DNA from: DASRQK01 sp964436635 | Lineage (GTDB): Bacteria; Bacteroidota; Bacteroidia; Sphingobacteriales; Sphingobacteriaceae | Direction of reading: 5' to 3' | Assembly: GCA_964436635.1 (NCBI GenBank) | Contig: CAYTDM010000007.1 | Span: 1 to 64,000, forward strand | DNA: 64,000 bases | In this document: positions 7,735-16,980 of the stretch, one piece after another | How positions within the stretch are numbered: position 1 is the first letter of the stretch | Layout of the letters: every line of letters begins with the position of its first letter | Notes under the pieces: generated by a model | The model's input: only the letters and a program-made list of their open reading frames with translations | Databases searched by the model: none | Told to the model about the DNA's origin: nothing | Translations under genes and position numbers: made by a program

Positions 7735-8610
7735 ATGCTAAATTCCCCGCTCATCCAAGCAGAAAAATTGCACGCTTTACTCGGCGATAAAAATATCATC
7801 ATCGTCGACGCAAGTAGTGGGAAACGAAACCAAGACCATCCCCAGTTCATTCAGGGAGCGATTTTCGTCGATCTAGACCAGCACATGGCCGAAATCCCAG
7901 AAGATCCTACACAGGGTGGGCGCCATCCCCTACCCGACTTACAAGCATTTGCGAGGACCTTGGGCGAGCTCGGCATCACCCCAAATCATAAAGTCATCAT
8001 TTACGACGAACAAAGTGGAGCCAATGCCGCAGCCCGACTTTGGTGGATGTTAACGGCTGTGGGTCACCCCGAAGTGTATGTATTGGATGGAGGACTGCAG
8101 GCTGCAAAGAAGCATGGACTACCTTTAGCCACTGCGCCTATTTCTCTGCCCCCTACACATCTTTATCCGCTTGCGCAATGGAATTTGCCTTTGGCCACCC
8201 TAAAAGACGTGGAAAAGGCCGTATCCGGCAAAAATGCGCAAAACGCTCAGACAGGTCAAAAACAAGAAAACGATGAAATAGCCCAAACAGGCCTGGTCAT
8301 CGATGTGCGAGATGCTGCCAGGTATCGTGGCGAAGTCGAACCCATTGATTTAGTAGCCGGCCACATTCCAGGAGCGATCAATGTGCCTTTTAAGGAAAAT
8401 CTAAACCCTGAAACGGGTGAATTTCTATCTCCGGAAGCCCTCCATCAAAAATATTCGGAAGTATTTCATTCGCACACGGCCTCGGAAGTCATTGTGCATT
8501 GCGGATCGGGCGTCACCGCTTGCCATACGCTTTTGGCGATTGCCCATGCCGGCCTAGCCATCCCAAAACTTTACGTGGGATCCTGGAGCGAATGGAGCCG
8601 AGTGCATTAA
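7735..8610 (+). CDS. 3-mercaptopyruvate/thiosulfate sulfurtransferase
   Basis: 291 aa with two rhodanese domains. The N-terminal domain (1-130) has Ser94 in the active-loop position (YDEQSGANAAARLWW), so it is structural. The C-terminal domain carries the loop CGSGVTACH with catalytic-type Cys256. CGSGVT is the form usual in mercaptopyruvate sulfurtransferases. It would transfer sulfane sulfur to cyanide or thiols. A Q/N-rich linker (about 165-186) separates the domains and is longer than usual. No signal peptide, so cytoplasmic. Confidence 0.9.
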   Translation: MLNSPLIQAEKLHALLGDKNIIIVDASSGKRNQDHPQFIQGAIFVDLDQHMAEIPEDPTQGGRHPLPDLQAFARTLGELGITPNHKVIIYDEQSGANAAARLWWMLTAVGHPEVYVLDGGLQAAKKHGLPLATAPISLPPTHLYPLAQWNLPLATLKDVEKAVSGKNAQNAQTGQKQENDEIAQTGLVIDVRDAARYRGEVEPIDLVAGHIPGAINVPFKENLNPETGEFLSPEALHQKYSEVFHSHTASEVIVHCGSGVTACHTLLAIAHAGLAIPKLYVGSWSEWSRVH

Positions 8611-8632
8611 TAATCGCGATCACTCGAACGAG

Positions 8633-9460
8633 TTACCGCCCCATTTTTTTCCTTTGCGCGCGCAAATACAAACCGACCGCCAAATACAAGCAGGTGGTCA
8701 ACAACCCCGCAACAGGTGAAATAAGAAACTTTTTGTCGCTCAAAATTTGCACATGCCCATCGATTAACAAATGATTAATCACCACATCCTCGACCGTATG
8801 CAGCACCACCACGGACCAAATAGTATTCGTCAATCTGTACATTTCTACGAATAACACCGACCAGCCGATCATGGAAAAAGTAGCGATGAGCATAAACATC
8901 CATGGACTCACAGGTAGAATTTCCCACATCATTTCTTTAGGCAAGAAATGCAAGTAATAAGGCGCGTGCCATAGCCCCCAAATCCCTCCAACTATTAAAT
9001 AAATCCAGGTATCTGATAGTTTGATATCGATTAGTCTTTGTGCCAAATAGCCCCGCCAAACGGCTTCTTCAAAAATATTCTTGATGAAACTAGGGAGAAT
9101 AGAGGCCAGCAAAACTTGTGCGTAGGCCGCTCCCCGAAAATTTGAGAAATCCAACCAACCCAAAGCCGCACCAAGCCCCAAAATTATGCAAGTGACAAGT
9201 GGAAAAACAAGCACACTGAAGCCATACCATTTGGCCTTTTCTCGCACATTCGGTTTCAGTTTCAGATCCCTCCAACCCTCTTTGCCTATCCAGCGAATCA
9301 GTAGCACCGTGATCAATGGCAATACAAGCCAAATGCCCATGCCTAGACTTTCGCCTTCATTGGGTGAAGGAAATTGCTGATCAAATGCCAAACCCAACCA
9401 CCCACTTAACAATGCTAGCGTACAAAAAACCAATAGATTTCGTTTATAAACCGGATTCAT
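8633..9460 (-). CDS. CPBP-family intramembrane metalloprotease
   Basis: 275 aa with about seven membrane segments. The CPBP (Abi/CAAX-protease) motifs are present: FEEAVWRGYL (Glu131, Glu132, Arg136), GLWHAPYYLHF with His165, and VVVLHTVEDVVIN with a third His/Asn pair. Family members cleave membrane substrates or process peptides. No bacteriocin gene is adjacent. It is convergent with the sulfurtransferase, 22 bases apart. Confidence 0.88.
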   Translation of the reverse strand: MNPVYKRNLLVFCTLALLSGWLGLAFDQQFPSPNEGESLGMGIWLVLPLITVLLIRWIGKEGWRDLKLKPNVREKAKWYGFSVLVFPLVTCIILGLGAALGWLDFSNFRGAAYAQVLLASILPSFIKNIFEEAVWRGYLAQRLIDIKLSDTWIYLIVGGIWGLWHAPYYLHFLPKEMMWEILPVSPWMFMLIATFSMIGWSVLFVEMYRLTNTIWSVVVLHTVEDVVINHLLIDGHVQILSDKKFLISPVAGLLTTCLYLAVGLYLRAQRKKMGR

Positions 9461-9716
9461 AAGTTTAAAAGATGTTTTGACCTTGCTATATAGACGCTTT
9501 CATTGCTAAAATATAACAAGGATGCTGATTTTATTTAATCGATCCGCTCGGCGATCTACACGTAAGAAAACTTTCAAATTGCCTCGGAATTTTAGATAAT
9601 TATGAGTATATTAGAAAGATACATGCTATTTAGAGGGATTGGAAGAACGATAATGAAGGCTTAATACAAAAACATAAACCTATGAACCTAAGTCAATAAT
9701 TCACGATTTGGTGACC

Positions 9717-9908
9717 ATGCTAATCAGCCAAAAACTCACACTTTTTTTTACTTTATGGTTTTTGATAATGGGGACAACTGTGGCGGTCACAAAAAGAATC
9801 AATTATGACTTATCGAGGTATGCTTGGTGGCTGAGAGCCTTTGTAAATTTAGTCATCTTAAGCCTCTGCCTTTTACTGACTATTTTTATAAATAATACCT
9901 TTTCTTAA
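9717..9908 (+). CDS. small two-helix membrane protein
   Basis: 63 aa from the ATG at 9717. Two hydrophobic helices (LFFTLWFLIMGTTVAV and FVNLVILSLCLLLTIFI) flank a basic/aromatic loop KRINYDLSRYAWWLR. No family recognised. It stands alone between two minus-strand genes. The hairpin at 9936-9957 follows but its U-tract is on the other strand. Confidence 0.5.
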   Translation: MLISQKLTLFFTLWFLIMGTTVAVTKRINYDLSRYAWWLRAFVNLVILSLCLLLTIFINNTFS

Positions 9909-9930
9909 ATATACTAAAAATTCTTTAAAT

Positions 9931-9957
9931 AAAAAAGCCACCCGACCTAGGGTGGCT
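9931..9957 (-). terminator. terminator of the minus-strand operon ending in the LOG gene
   Basis: AGCCACCC (9936-9943), loop GACCTA, GGGTGGCT (9950-9957): eight perfect pairs. Read on the minus strand it is followed by TTTTTT (9935 down to 9930). It lies 93 bases past the stop of the LOG-family gene. Confidence 0.8.
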
Positions 9958-10049
9958 AAAAAATGGTCTGCAAACACATGAAAAAAATTAGACCTTCTTT
10001 TCTATATGAATAAGACGCTTCCAAGGCTAAAAAGTTGCATGTTTTTTTG

Positions 10050-10634
10050 TTAATTTTTTTCAATCCATTTCCCATGTGTTTCCGTCGGGATATAATCTTG
10101 CATTAAATCAAGCAATTGCAAAATTTCCTCATGAACTATTAATAGGTTTTTGTTACTTTCTTTTAGAAATCCATTTGTAATCATTTTATCAAACAAATGA
10201 ATTAAGTCCGAGTAAAAGCCATTTAAGTTTAATAAACCGATGGGTTTGCCGTGCAATCCTAATTGGGACCATGTCAACATTTCAAACAATTCTTCCAAGG
10301 TACCAAACCCGCCTGGTAACGCGATAGCCCCATCCGAATATTCATCCATTAAGGCCTTACGTTGATGCATAGTGTCCACCATAATTAACTCACTCAGTCC
10401 ATCGTGAAGGATTTCTTTTTTGCTTAGAAAGCGGGGCAAGACTCCGATCACTTCCCCACCAGCTGCTAAAGCGCCATTTGCGACTGCACCCATTAATCCA
10501 ATTTTAGCTCCTCCATACACCACTCCTATATTTTTTTGTGCCAACAATTTACCTAATTCATAGGCTGTTTCCTCAAAAATTGGCAGGTATCCTGAACTGG
10601 ATCCACAAAAAATGGTTACTCGATTCAATTGCAT
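10050..10634 (-). CDS. LOG-family nucleotide 5'-monophosphate phosphoribohydrolase
   Basis: 194 aa, full length. LOG enzymes release a base (classically a cytokinin, in many bacteria a purine or a biosynthetic intermediate) from a nucleoside monophosphate. Motifs: VTIFCGSSSG at the start, VVYGGAKIGLMGAVANGAL, MHQRKALMDEYSDG with the catalytic-type Arg92, and PGGFGTLEE at 107-115. It is the last gene of the eight-gene minus-strand run starting at 20049 and ends before a good terminator. Its link to that operon hints at a nucleotide-derived product, which is inference. Confidence 0.9.
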   Translation of the reverse strand: MQLNRVTIFCGSSSGYLPIFEETAYELGKLLAQKNIGVVYGGAKIGLMGAVANGALAAGGEVIGVLPRFLSKKEILHDGLSELIMVDTMHQRKALMDEYSDGAIALPGGFGTLEELFEMLTWSQLGLHGKPIGLLNLNGFYSDLIHLFDKMITNGFLKESNKNLLIVHEEILQLLDLMQDYIPTETHGKWIEKN

Positions 10635-10655
10635 TTTATGGTGAATTTTTTTATA

Positions 10656-12368
10656 TTACCTTACTGGTCGACGCTGAATTTTTTCTATTTTATATTGAAT
10701 GCCAAGGTCTAAAAATGTAGGATTAAAATTCCCTCTCACCCCTTGCATTTGTCCAAAACCTGCCTGCACACTCCAGGCAGAATTTAAAGCGCGTTCGAGG
10801 GCAAATTGATATTGGAAAACCAATCCACTTCCTAAATCAATGCCTCCGCCACCTGCTGCCCCACCCAAGGCTTGTAATTTCATATTCCATTTTGGCGCTA
10901 AGTTTTTGCGGTAGCCCGCCCCCAATAAACCTTCTGCATAGGCCCCATATGAACCTTGGTAAGCCCAAAACGTAGCCCCGATCACATCCCAATTTTTATG
11001 GATGGGTTTGGTAAAGGTGAAACCTAATAAATTAAACATGCGATCGTAGGGACGGCCATTTTTGTCCTCTAATGCAGGAGAAAAATAGGTTCTGTTTAAA
11101 ATTCCTATTTCAAATAAATGCTTCTTATAGGTTGCTGAGGAAAATGAATAGCCCTGATCTTGGTGTTGTTTTGGCGAGACAAAATCAAAGGATTTAGAAA
11201 CACCTACTTCTAAAAATGTACCCCCAAAAGAGCCTTGGGGCGTCCAAGTTTGGCCAAGGGCAATTTTTCCATCGTATTCTGCATCAAAAGCTTTCCTTAG
11301 CCCCAAAGTGCCTTGTACGATGGCGCCTCCTCCAGTCGCGACACGGCCACCTCCACTGGGACCTGCTACCAATTGGGCATCCCATTTCCAAGTAGACTGT
11401 CGGATCGCATCCTCTACACCGACCCCCACCAGGTAACTCATATATCCGTCAATGCCACCTGCCATCGCCCCATGTAGTTTTAAGGTGGCGTACCAATTTT
11501 CATTTATAAACTGATCCATTCCTACGCCCAAAAGCATAATTTCACCTTCTTTGGGTGCTGCTGATCCATTGTCATGAGTAGGTTCTCCTGAAAACAACAA
11601 ATAATTTTGTGCGTTCACAGAGAGCCTGAAAGTTTTTGTGGTCGTTTCTTCTGGATTTGCGCGCTGAACCGGCTTTCGAACAGGTTTTGCGATAGCGCGA
11701 TAAAAAGGCATGGCGTAACTTAGGCCAAATTGAAACTGATCACTGCCCATCGCCCCGGTCGGGAAATCCAATTTTGACCAACCACCAAATAGGCTGAAAT
11801 CGGAGATTTGATAATGTAACTGAATGTGTCCACGTGTAATCAATCCTCCTCCATCCGGTGCTCCGCCGCCACCGCCGCCGCCTAAAAACAGGCCTCCATC
11901 TAAAGCTAATGGGCTATTAAATAAGGGTTGGTGCCAACCCAAACCGGTGCCAAAGGTGATTAAACCAGGCCGTTGACCCAAGACTGCGGAATACGAATTT
12001 AAAGTTAGGTAAAACTGTGGTAGTGTTTTTACAGGAAAATAATCGACACCAATGCCCAGCATGCCTAAATTAGGCTCCCCGGACATTTTTAATTTTTCGA
12101 AACTGGTTCTGAAGCGCAGTTTGTTTTGTTCAAAGTAAACAGGGATTGAATCGTTTAATTCCTGTTGTGAAACGTTTAATTCCTGCTGTGAAACGTTTAA
12201 TTCCTGTTGTGAAACGTTTAATTCGGAATATGAAGTGTTTAATTCAGGTTTAGGATCTGTTGAATTTTGCGCTGAGCCAATAAAGATGAGCAACTCAGCA
12301 CGGCTTGTTTGCAGACTTCCAACAAAAAGTGTGAGTACCAGAGCAAATAATTTAAAAATCGATCTCAT
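10656..12368 (-). CDS. secreted protein with three Gly-rich beta repeats
   Basis: 570 aa from the ATG that overlaps the upstream gene stop (ATGA at 12365-12368). A longer frame to 12470 is out of context and rejected. A signal peptide (residues 1-24) is followed by a linker with three LNVSQQE heptads (51-71). Three repeats of about 120-130 residues follow (about 100-222, 276-396, 446-564). Each begins LG.G.D/...W, has a Gly-rich patch (GGGGGGGAPDGGG at 163-175; GPSGGGRVATGGG; GGAAGGGGIDLGSG) and ends in a ..LG..Y strand. Alternating hydrophobic strands suggest an outer-membrane or surface beta structure. No known family recognised. It sits between the exporter and the LOG gene. Confidence 0.75.
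   Translation of the reverse strand: MRSIFKLFALVLTLFVGSLQTSRAELLIFIGSAQNSTDPKPELNTSYSELNVSQQELNVSQQELNVSQQELNDSIPVYFEQNKLRFRTSFEKLKMSGEPNLGMLGIGVDYFPVKTLPQFYLTLNSYSAVLGQRPGLITFGTGLGWHQPLFNSPLALDGGLFLGGGGGGGAPDGGGLITRGHIQLHYQISDFSLFGGWSKLDFPTGAMGSDQFQFGLSYAMPFYRAIAKPVRKPVQRANPEETTTKTFRLSVNAQNYLLFSGEPTHDNGSAAPKEGEIMLLGVGMDQFINENWYATLKLHGAMAGGIDGYMSYLVGVGVEDAIRQSTWKWDAQLVAGPSGGGRVATGGGAIVQGTLGLRKAFDAEYDGKIALGQTWTPQGSFGGTFLEVGVSKSFDFVSPKQHQDQGYSFSSATYKKHLFEIGILNRTYFSPALEDKNGRPYDRMFNLLGFTFTKPIHKNWDVIGATFWAYQGSYGAYAEGLLGAGYRKNLAPKWNMKLQALGGAAGGGGIDLGSGLVFQYQFALERALNSAWSVQAGFGQMQGVRGNFNPTFLDLGIQYKIEKIQRRPVR
12152..12235. repeat. in-frame 21-bp tandem repeat
   Basis: Units at 12152, 12173 and 12194 differ by one base; a fourth at 12215 is degenerate. 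On the minus strand they encode the LNVSQQE heptads just after the signal peptide. Length 21 keeps the frame, so copy number can change without loss of the gene. Confidence 0.85.
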
Positions 12369-13280
12369 GACGCAGCAGAACTGGTTTTTGGAGCTGATGC
12401 TTGGCTTTTGTTTTCTTGAATTAAATACACGCCTCCTAAAATTAAAGCACTTCCTATAGCATGCACCCAACTTAATGACTCACCATCTAAAAGGCCCCAA
12501 ATGACAGCAACTACAGGCATTAAATAGGTGACAGTAGACGCAAATATAGCGGAAGATAATTGTAATAATTTATAAAACAAAATCATGGCCAATGCCGTAC
12601 CTATCAAGCCAAGTATTGTAACATATCCCAAACCTTGCCATTGTAATGCTGTCCCTTCAAAATTTTGAAAAAACCCTGTCATGGCTAAAATCAGCAAAGA
12701 AGGCCCTAACCAGATGGTAAAAANNNNNNNNNNATGACAACTTAAAGGAAGGGATGCCAGACAAATAACGCGTAAGGATTAAGCCATTCATCGCGTATAG
12801 CAAAGTCGCTAATACGATCAGCATGGAATAGAATAAGTTGCTTTGTCCAGATGCGCCGCTGGGATCGTTCATGAGTACTAAAGCACCCACAAAGCCGAGT
12901 GTGACGCCGAATATTTGTTTGATGGAGCTCTTAATCTTAAAAAAGAGATAGCCTAAAATGATTATGAATAAAGGCACCAGGGAATCGAGAATTCCTGCAA
13001 CGGAACTGCTAACCTGTTGTTGTGCGATCGGAAATAAAAACATGGGAATAAAATTTCCCATCGCCCCGCCAACCACGACCCAGGGCATTAATTTTTTAGG
13101 GATAACTTTGAAGTTTCGAATCCCAAACCCACATAAGACCAAGCCGGCGACAGTTAATCTTAAAGCGCCTACCTCAAAAGGTGAAAAAGAAACTAAACTT
13201 TGTTTTATCAGGATAAATGAGCTTCCCCAAGTTAGCGACAACACCGCTAAAATGACCCATTTTAATGAAGTAGAATGCAA
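12365..13280 (-). CDS. EamA/DMT-family exporter (interrupted by assembly gap)
   Basis: One gene broken by ten N. The N-terminal half (from ATG at 13280) has LTWGSSFILIKQSLVSFSPFEVGALR, the first EamA domain. The C-terminal half after the gap has YVTILGLIGTALAMILFY and VTYLMPVVAVIWGLLDGE, the second EamA domain. About ten membrane helices in total. The halves are in different frames across the N run, so the gap size is arbitrary, not a true frameshift. Such carriers export metabolites or amino acids. The stop overlaps the next gene start by four bases (ATGA), implying coupled translation. Confidence 0.85.
12724..12733. other. assembly gap (10 N)
   Basis: Ten consecutive N inside the EamA gene. 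Flanking codons continue the same protein but out of frame, showing that the number of N is not the real length. Confidence 0.99.
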
Positions 13281-13295
13281 TGTATGCGAATTAAA

Positions 13296-13718
13296 TTAGC
13301 CTTTACCTAAATATTTCAACTCATTTAAAAGATTTTCTAACATATCTTTTTTCAACGGCTTATGGAGAAAAGAATGGACGCTTTGGTAGCTTTTTGCTTT
13401 GATAAGATCTTTTTCATTAATAGAAGATGAAAGCATAGAAATAATATATTGGTCTTTTATTTCAGGTGCCGCATTTTTTTCGAAGGCATCCATAAACTGA
13501 AAACCATTCATTAAAGGCATTTGAATATCTAATAGAATAATCGTTCTGGCCGTGGAGTTGCCCCGATTTAAAAGTTCTTTGAGTGCAACTTCCGGATCTA
13601 AAAAAACCTCCACAGTCAAAGCAGGTGCACCCAAACTTTGGATGATCTTTTGACCGATGAAGGCATCTAATTGACTGTCTTCAATCAAAATAAAGTGGTA
13701 TGCATCAGTTTGGTACAT
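13296..13718 (-). CDS. single-domain response regulator
   Basis: 140 aa consisting of one receiver domain. The acidic pair is at LIEDS (13-14), the phosphoacceptor Asp64 is in LLDIQMP, Ser97/98 are in MLSSS, and Lys120 is in LHKPL. There is no output domain, so it probably passes phosphate or acts by protein contact. It starts two bases after the stop of the receiver-kinase gene and is 15 bases before the EamA gene. Part of the eight-gene operon. Confidence 0.93.
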   Translation of the reverse strand: MYQTDAYHFILIEDSQLDAFIGQKIIQSLGAPALTVEVFLDPEVALKELLNRGNSTARTIILLDIQMPLMNGFQFMDAFEKNAAPEIKDQYIISMLSSSINEKDLIKAKSYQSVHSFLHKPLKKDMLENLLNELKYLGKG

Positions 13719-13720
13719 AT

Positions 13721-14812
13721 TTATTTTGTTGGAATCGTAATTTTAAATTTCGTTCCCACATCCACAGAAGTCTCCACCTCGATTTTTCCTCCTAATTTTG
13801 ATAACGCATCCTTCACATTATACAACCCGAAGCCTGAACCCACATTCTGTTTTGTCGCCCTAAAAAACATCTCAAAAATTTCTTCTTTAAATTCAACCGG
13901 TATACCTATTCCATTGTCTGAAATTTCAGCATAACACACCCCTTTTTGGACCGTAAAAGACAAATTTACCCATTTATTATCTTCATTCCTACGCTGATAT
14001 TTAATCGCATTGTTTATCAGATTATTAAAAATTAATCTTAAAACGGTCATATCACTGCGGAATTTCTCAGTTTGCTCTACATGGGTGGTTATCTTTACTT
14101 TATTCAATAACGCATCGACATTATGTAGGTGAATAATTTCTTCCACCAAAGTACTAAAATTTATTTCACTAATATTCAAATTTCCTCTTTTTATATTGTA
14201 ATAGGAATGAATATTTGTAATTAGATCTTTTACTTTTTCAGCAGATTGTTCCATTAACTCGAGCAACTGCTTCATTTCATCCACATCATCTAATGTTTTA
14301 AGGATTTGCAAAGCCCCTAAAATACTGACTACCGGCCCTCGAATATCATGCGTCACACTATAAGTAAACTTATCTAACTCCGCATTCGCCTGTTGAAGTT
14401 CTTGGATTTTAATATTTAGTAAAGATGACTTAGAATAATATTTAAACCCCTCTTCGATGGCAGAACGAACTTCTTCCTCTCTCCAAGGTTTTGTTAGGTA
14501 ACGAAACACGTGCCCGTGGTTGATGGCACTGATCACTGATTCAATGTCAATATAACCTGTTATTAACATCCGGATGGGATCTGGATATTTCTGGCTAATC
14601 TCTTTAAAAAACTCTACACCAGTTTTTGCCGGCATACGTTGGTCACAAAATACGATTTTAATATCGGAATGTTCTTGTAGAAACTTTTCCCCTTCCTCTG
14701 CAGATCCAGCAATTATCACATCGTAGTCTTGACGAAACATGGCTTTAAAACTAATGAGGTTATTTCGCTCATCATCGATGTACAAAACTTTTATTTTAGT
14801 TTTTTCTGACAC
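13721..14812 (-). CDS. receiver-histidine kinase hybrid
   Basis: 363 aa. An N-terminal receiver (1-125) has DD at 13-14, Asp57 in FCDQRMP and Lys108 in LTKPW. A helical linker leads to a HisKA box YSVTHDIRGPVVSI with His155, then HATPase_c with NNLINNAIKYQ, ISDNGIGIP and GSGFGLYNVKDAL. There is no membrane segment, so it is cytosolic. The receiver-first order suggests phosphate arrives from another kinase and controls kinase output. Its receiver is very close to the response regulator at 20218 (shared NNL.SFKA.FR, DQRMP, KPW). Confidence 0.93.
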   Translation of the reverse strand: MSEKTKIKVLYIDDERNNLISFKAMFRQDYDVIIAGSAEEGEKFLQEHSDIKIVFCDQRMPAKTGVEFFKEISQKYPDPIRMLITGYIDIESVISAINHGHVFRYLTKPWREEEVRSAIEEGFKYYSKSSLLNIKIQELQQANAELDKFTYSVTHDIRGPVVSILGALQILKTLDDVDEMKQLLELMEQSAEKVKDLITNIHSYYNIKRGNLNISEINFSTLVEEIIHLHNVDALLNKVKITTHVEQTEKFRSDMTVLRLIFNNLINNAIKYQRRNEDNKWVNLSFTVQKGVCYAEISDNGIGIPVEFKEEIFEMFFRATKQNVGSGFGLYNVKDALSKLGGKIEVETSVDVGTKFKITIPTK

Positions 14813-14817
14813 AGTGC

Positions 14818-16974
14818 TTAATCGTTAGTGTTTGACTGATAAAGTTTTGGCAAGGTAATAATAAATTCTGTACCTTCTCCAATAGAAGATTGAACATCAA
14901 TACTTCCGTTATGTTTCATAACCGTTTTCCAAGCGATGGACAGACCTAAACCAGTCCCCACTCCCACTTCTTTTGTGGTGAAAAACGGCTCAAATAGCTT
15001 CCGTTTCGTTTCTTCAGACATGCCAATACCATTGTCCTTTATGGCTATTTCCACCGAATCCTGCATTTCTCTAGTGCGGATGATTAGTAATCCACCGGAT
15101 TTTTCTTTCCAGCGTTCCTGAATAGCGTGAATGGCATTGGTCATTATATTTAAAAATACTTGATTAAGTTTGCCAGGAAAACATTCAATCGCCGGTAATT
15201 GAGCATATTGCTTCTCAATGACGATGCGATCATTTAACAAATGATTAATAATCGCAACCGTAGAATCCAATCCCTCCTCTAAATTAGCAAATTTTACATC
15301 GTCTTCATCCAATCTTGAAAATAGTCTCAATCCTTTTACAATGTCCGATGTTCTTGAGGCTCCCTCACTAATACCCATTAATAAATAATCAATTTCAGAA
15401 ACCAAATATTCATAATCCAACTCTTCTTTGAGCTCTTGAATTTTTTGACGCTTTTCTTCAAGGCTTAAATCCGTCTCATGCAAAGCCTCGATTTCATTCA
15501 ATAATTCTTGCATCATCGCAATGTCTCTTTTTAAAGGCGTAACATTGGAAGTGACAAAGTTGATAGGATTATTAATTTCATGGGCGATGCCGGCAGTCAA
15601 TTGACCCAAAGAAGCCATTTTCTCAGAATCAATCAATTGAACCTGGGTATCCTGTAAATCCTTTAACGTTTTCTCTAAAGTGGCATTTGCGCTGCTCAAT
15701 TCCTTCGTTCTGGCCTGAACTTCTTGTTCTAACATCTGGTTTTGCTCCCGCACAATCCGCTCATTTTCTTTCACAGCCTCATAGGCTTGATATTGAAATG
15801 CATCCTTCTCATCCCTAAGAATATTAATTTTATCCGCTAACGCAATGGACAACAACACTGCTTCGATCGCAGAGCCAATTTGCAAAGCCATATGAGTAAA
15901 AGTATTATAAGGTAAAATTCCTACGTCTTTTAATACATATATGATGACGGCCAAAATAAAAACGGACCAGGCTAATAAAAAGAAGCGAGCAGACCTGGAT
16001 CCTCTTAACAAGCTACCCAGCGCTAAACTGAACACATAAATTCCACTTAATGCAGCTGACATTAGAATTAATTGGTAACCTAAATTACTGTATCCTATAA
16101 ATGGCAATAAGATCGCAACCCCGTAAACCAAATAAAATAGGTAGGATACTTTTGTTAGCGTTGGGAAATACCTTTTGGTACTTAAAAACGCTTTCGCAAA
16201 TTCAATAGCAGTTATTCCAATGAGCGCACTCGCGAAATAGATGTTCCAAGTAGCAAAATAAGGATGATCTGAAAATAAAAATCGAAAGGCATACCCTTCC
16301 AAGGAAGCTTGCGTATAACCTACGGAAAGCAAATAAAGAATGTATAATAAATAATGCTTATCCCGAAGAGAAAAATATACAAATACATTATAAAGGACCA
16401 TGACCAAAATCACCCCCAAATACATTCCAAAAAGCAAGTCCATTCTTAACAATGCATCTAATAATTGATTGCGAGCACTCACATAGATGGGTAGCATTAA
16501 TTGGGCTCCGGACTTTACTCGAATATAAAAAGTATGTGAACCTTGCTGATCCCCCTCAAAAGTATACACATAGGTTTGGTGCTCATTAAGTTGGCGAGAG
16601 TGAAATGGATAATGTCCACCAGTATGGTTCACATTTAAAATGGAATCCCCCATCATTTGATAAAAACTGATGAAATCAATCATCGCATACTCTACTTGAA
16701 CATTCAAATTGGCTGCTTTCGGGTTTTCCACTGTAAATCGCACCCAATAGGCATGATTAGTGATGCCTAAATTTGGAACTTCTGAAGAGGATGGTTGAAA
16801 TTTATTTGATTTTATGACTTGGTCTATCGTGAGTGTAGAAGTAGAATCGACGAGTATTTCTAAATGTTTTCCAATGAGTGCTCGTTCTCCTTTGTAAATA
16901 AAGGCTTCTTGAGCAAAGCCAAAAGAATGTCCAAGGAAAAGAAATAGAAGGATTAGGTATTTGACAAATTTCAT
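14818..16974 (-). CDS. 7TMR-DISM sensor histidine kinase
   Basis: 718 aa. Signal peptide (1-21), periplasmic 7TMR-DISMED2 sensor domain (about 25-165), seven membrane helices (about 180-385, starting LFGMYLGVILVMVLYNVFVY), a coiled coil (395-455), HisKA LGQLTAGIAHEINNP with His465, then HATPase_c with NAIHAIQERW, IKDNGIGMS and GTGLGLSIAW. The DISMED2 domain is thought to bind carbohydrate-like or other small ligands outside the membrane (family knowledge). It sits in the operon six bases after the acyltransferase-like gene and would be its sensor. Confidence 0.94.
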   Translation of the reverse strand: MKFVKYLILLFLFLGHSFGFAQEAFIYKGERALIGKHLEILVDSTSTLTIDQVIKSNKFQPSSSEVPNLGITNHAYWVRFTVENPKAANLNVQVEYAMIDFISFYQMMGDSILNVNHTGGHYPFHSRQLNEHQTYVYTFEGDQQGSHTFYIRVKSGAQLMLPIYVSARNQLLDALLRMDLLFGMYLGVILVMVLYNVFVYFSLRDKHYLLYILYLLSVGYTQASLEGYAFRFLFSDHPYFATWNIYFASALIGITAIEFAKAFLSTKRYFPTLTKVSYLFYLVYGVAILLPFIGYSNLGYQLILMSAALSGIYVFSLALGSLLRGSRSARFFLLAWSVFILAVIIYVLKDVGILPYNTFTHMALQIGSAIEAVLLSIALADKINILRDEKDAFQYQAYEAVKENERIVREQNQMLEQEVQARTKELSSANATLEKTLKDLQDTQVQLIDSEKMASLGQLTAGIAHEINNPINFVTSNVTPLKRDIAMMQELLNEIEALHETDLSLEEKRQKIQELKEELDYEYLVSEIDYLLMGISEGASRTSDIVKGLRLFSRLDEDDVKFANLEEGLDSTVAIINHLLNDRIVIEKQYAQLPAIECFPGKLNQVFLNIMTNAIHAIQERWKEKSGGLLIIRTREMQDSVEIAIKDNGIGMSEETKRKLFEPFFTTKEVGVGTGLGLSIAWKTVMKHNGSIDVQSSIGEGTEFIITLPKLYQSNTND

Positions 16975-16980
16975 AAAAAT

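Noticed and set aside
12366..12470. A longer start for the triple-repeat protein
   Set aside because: The extension lies inside the EamA coding end; the ATG in the 4-base overlap begins a proper signal peptide.
12657..13280. A short separate EamA protein ending after the N run
   Set aside because: Its C-terminus is read through N and the wrong frame; it is one gene with a gap of unknown size.
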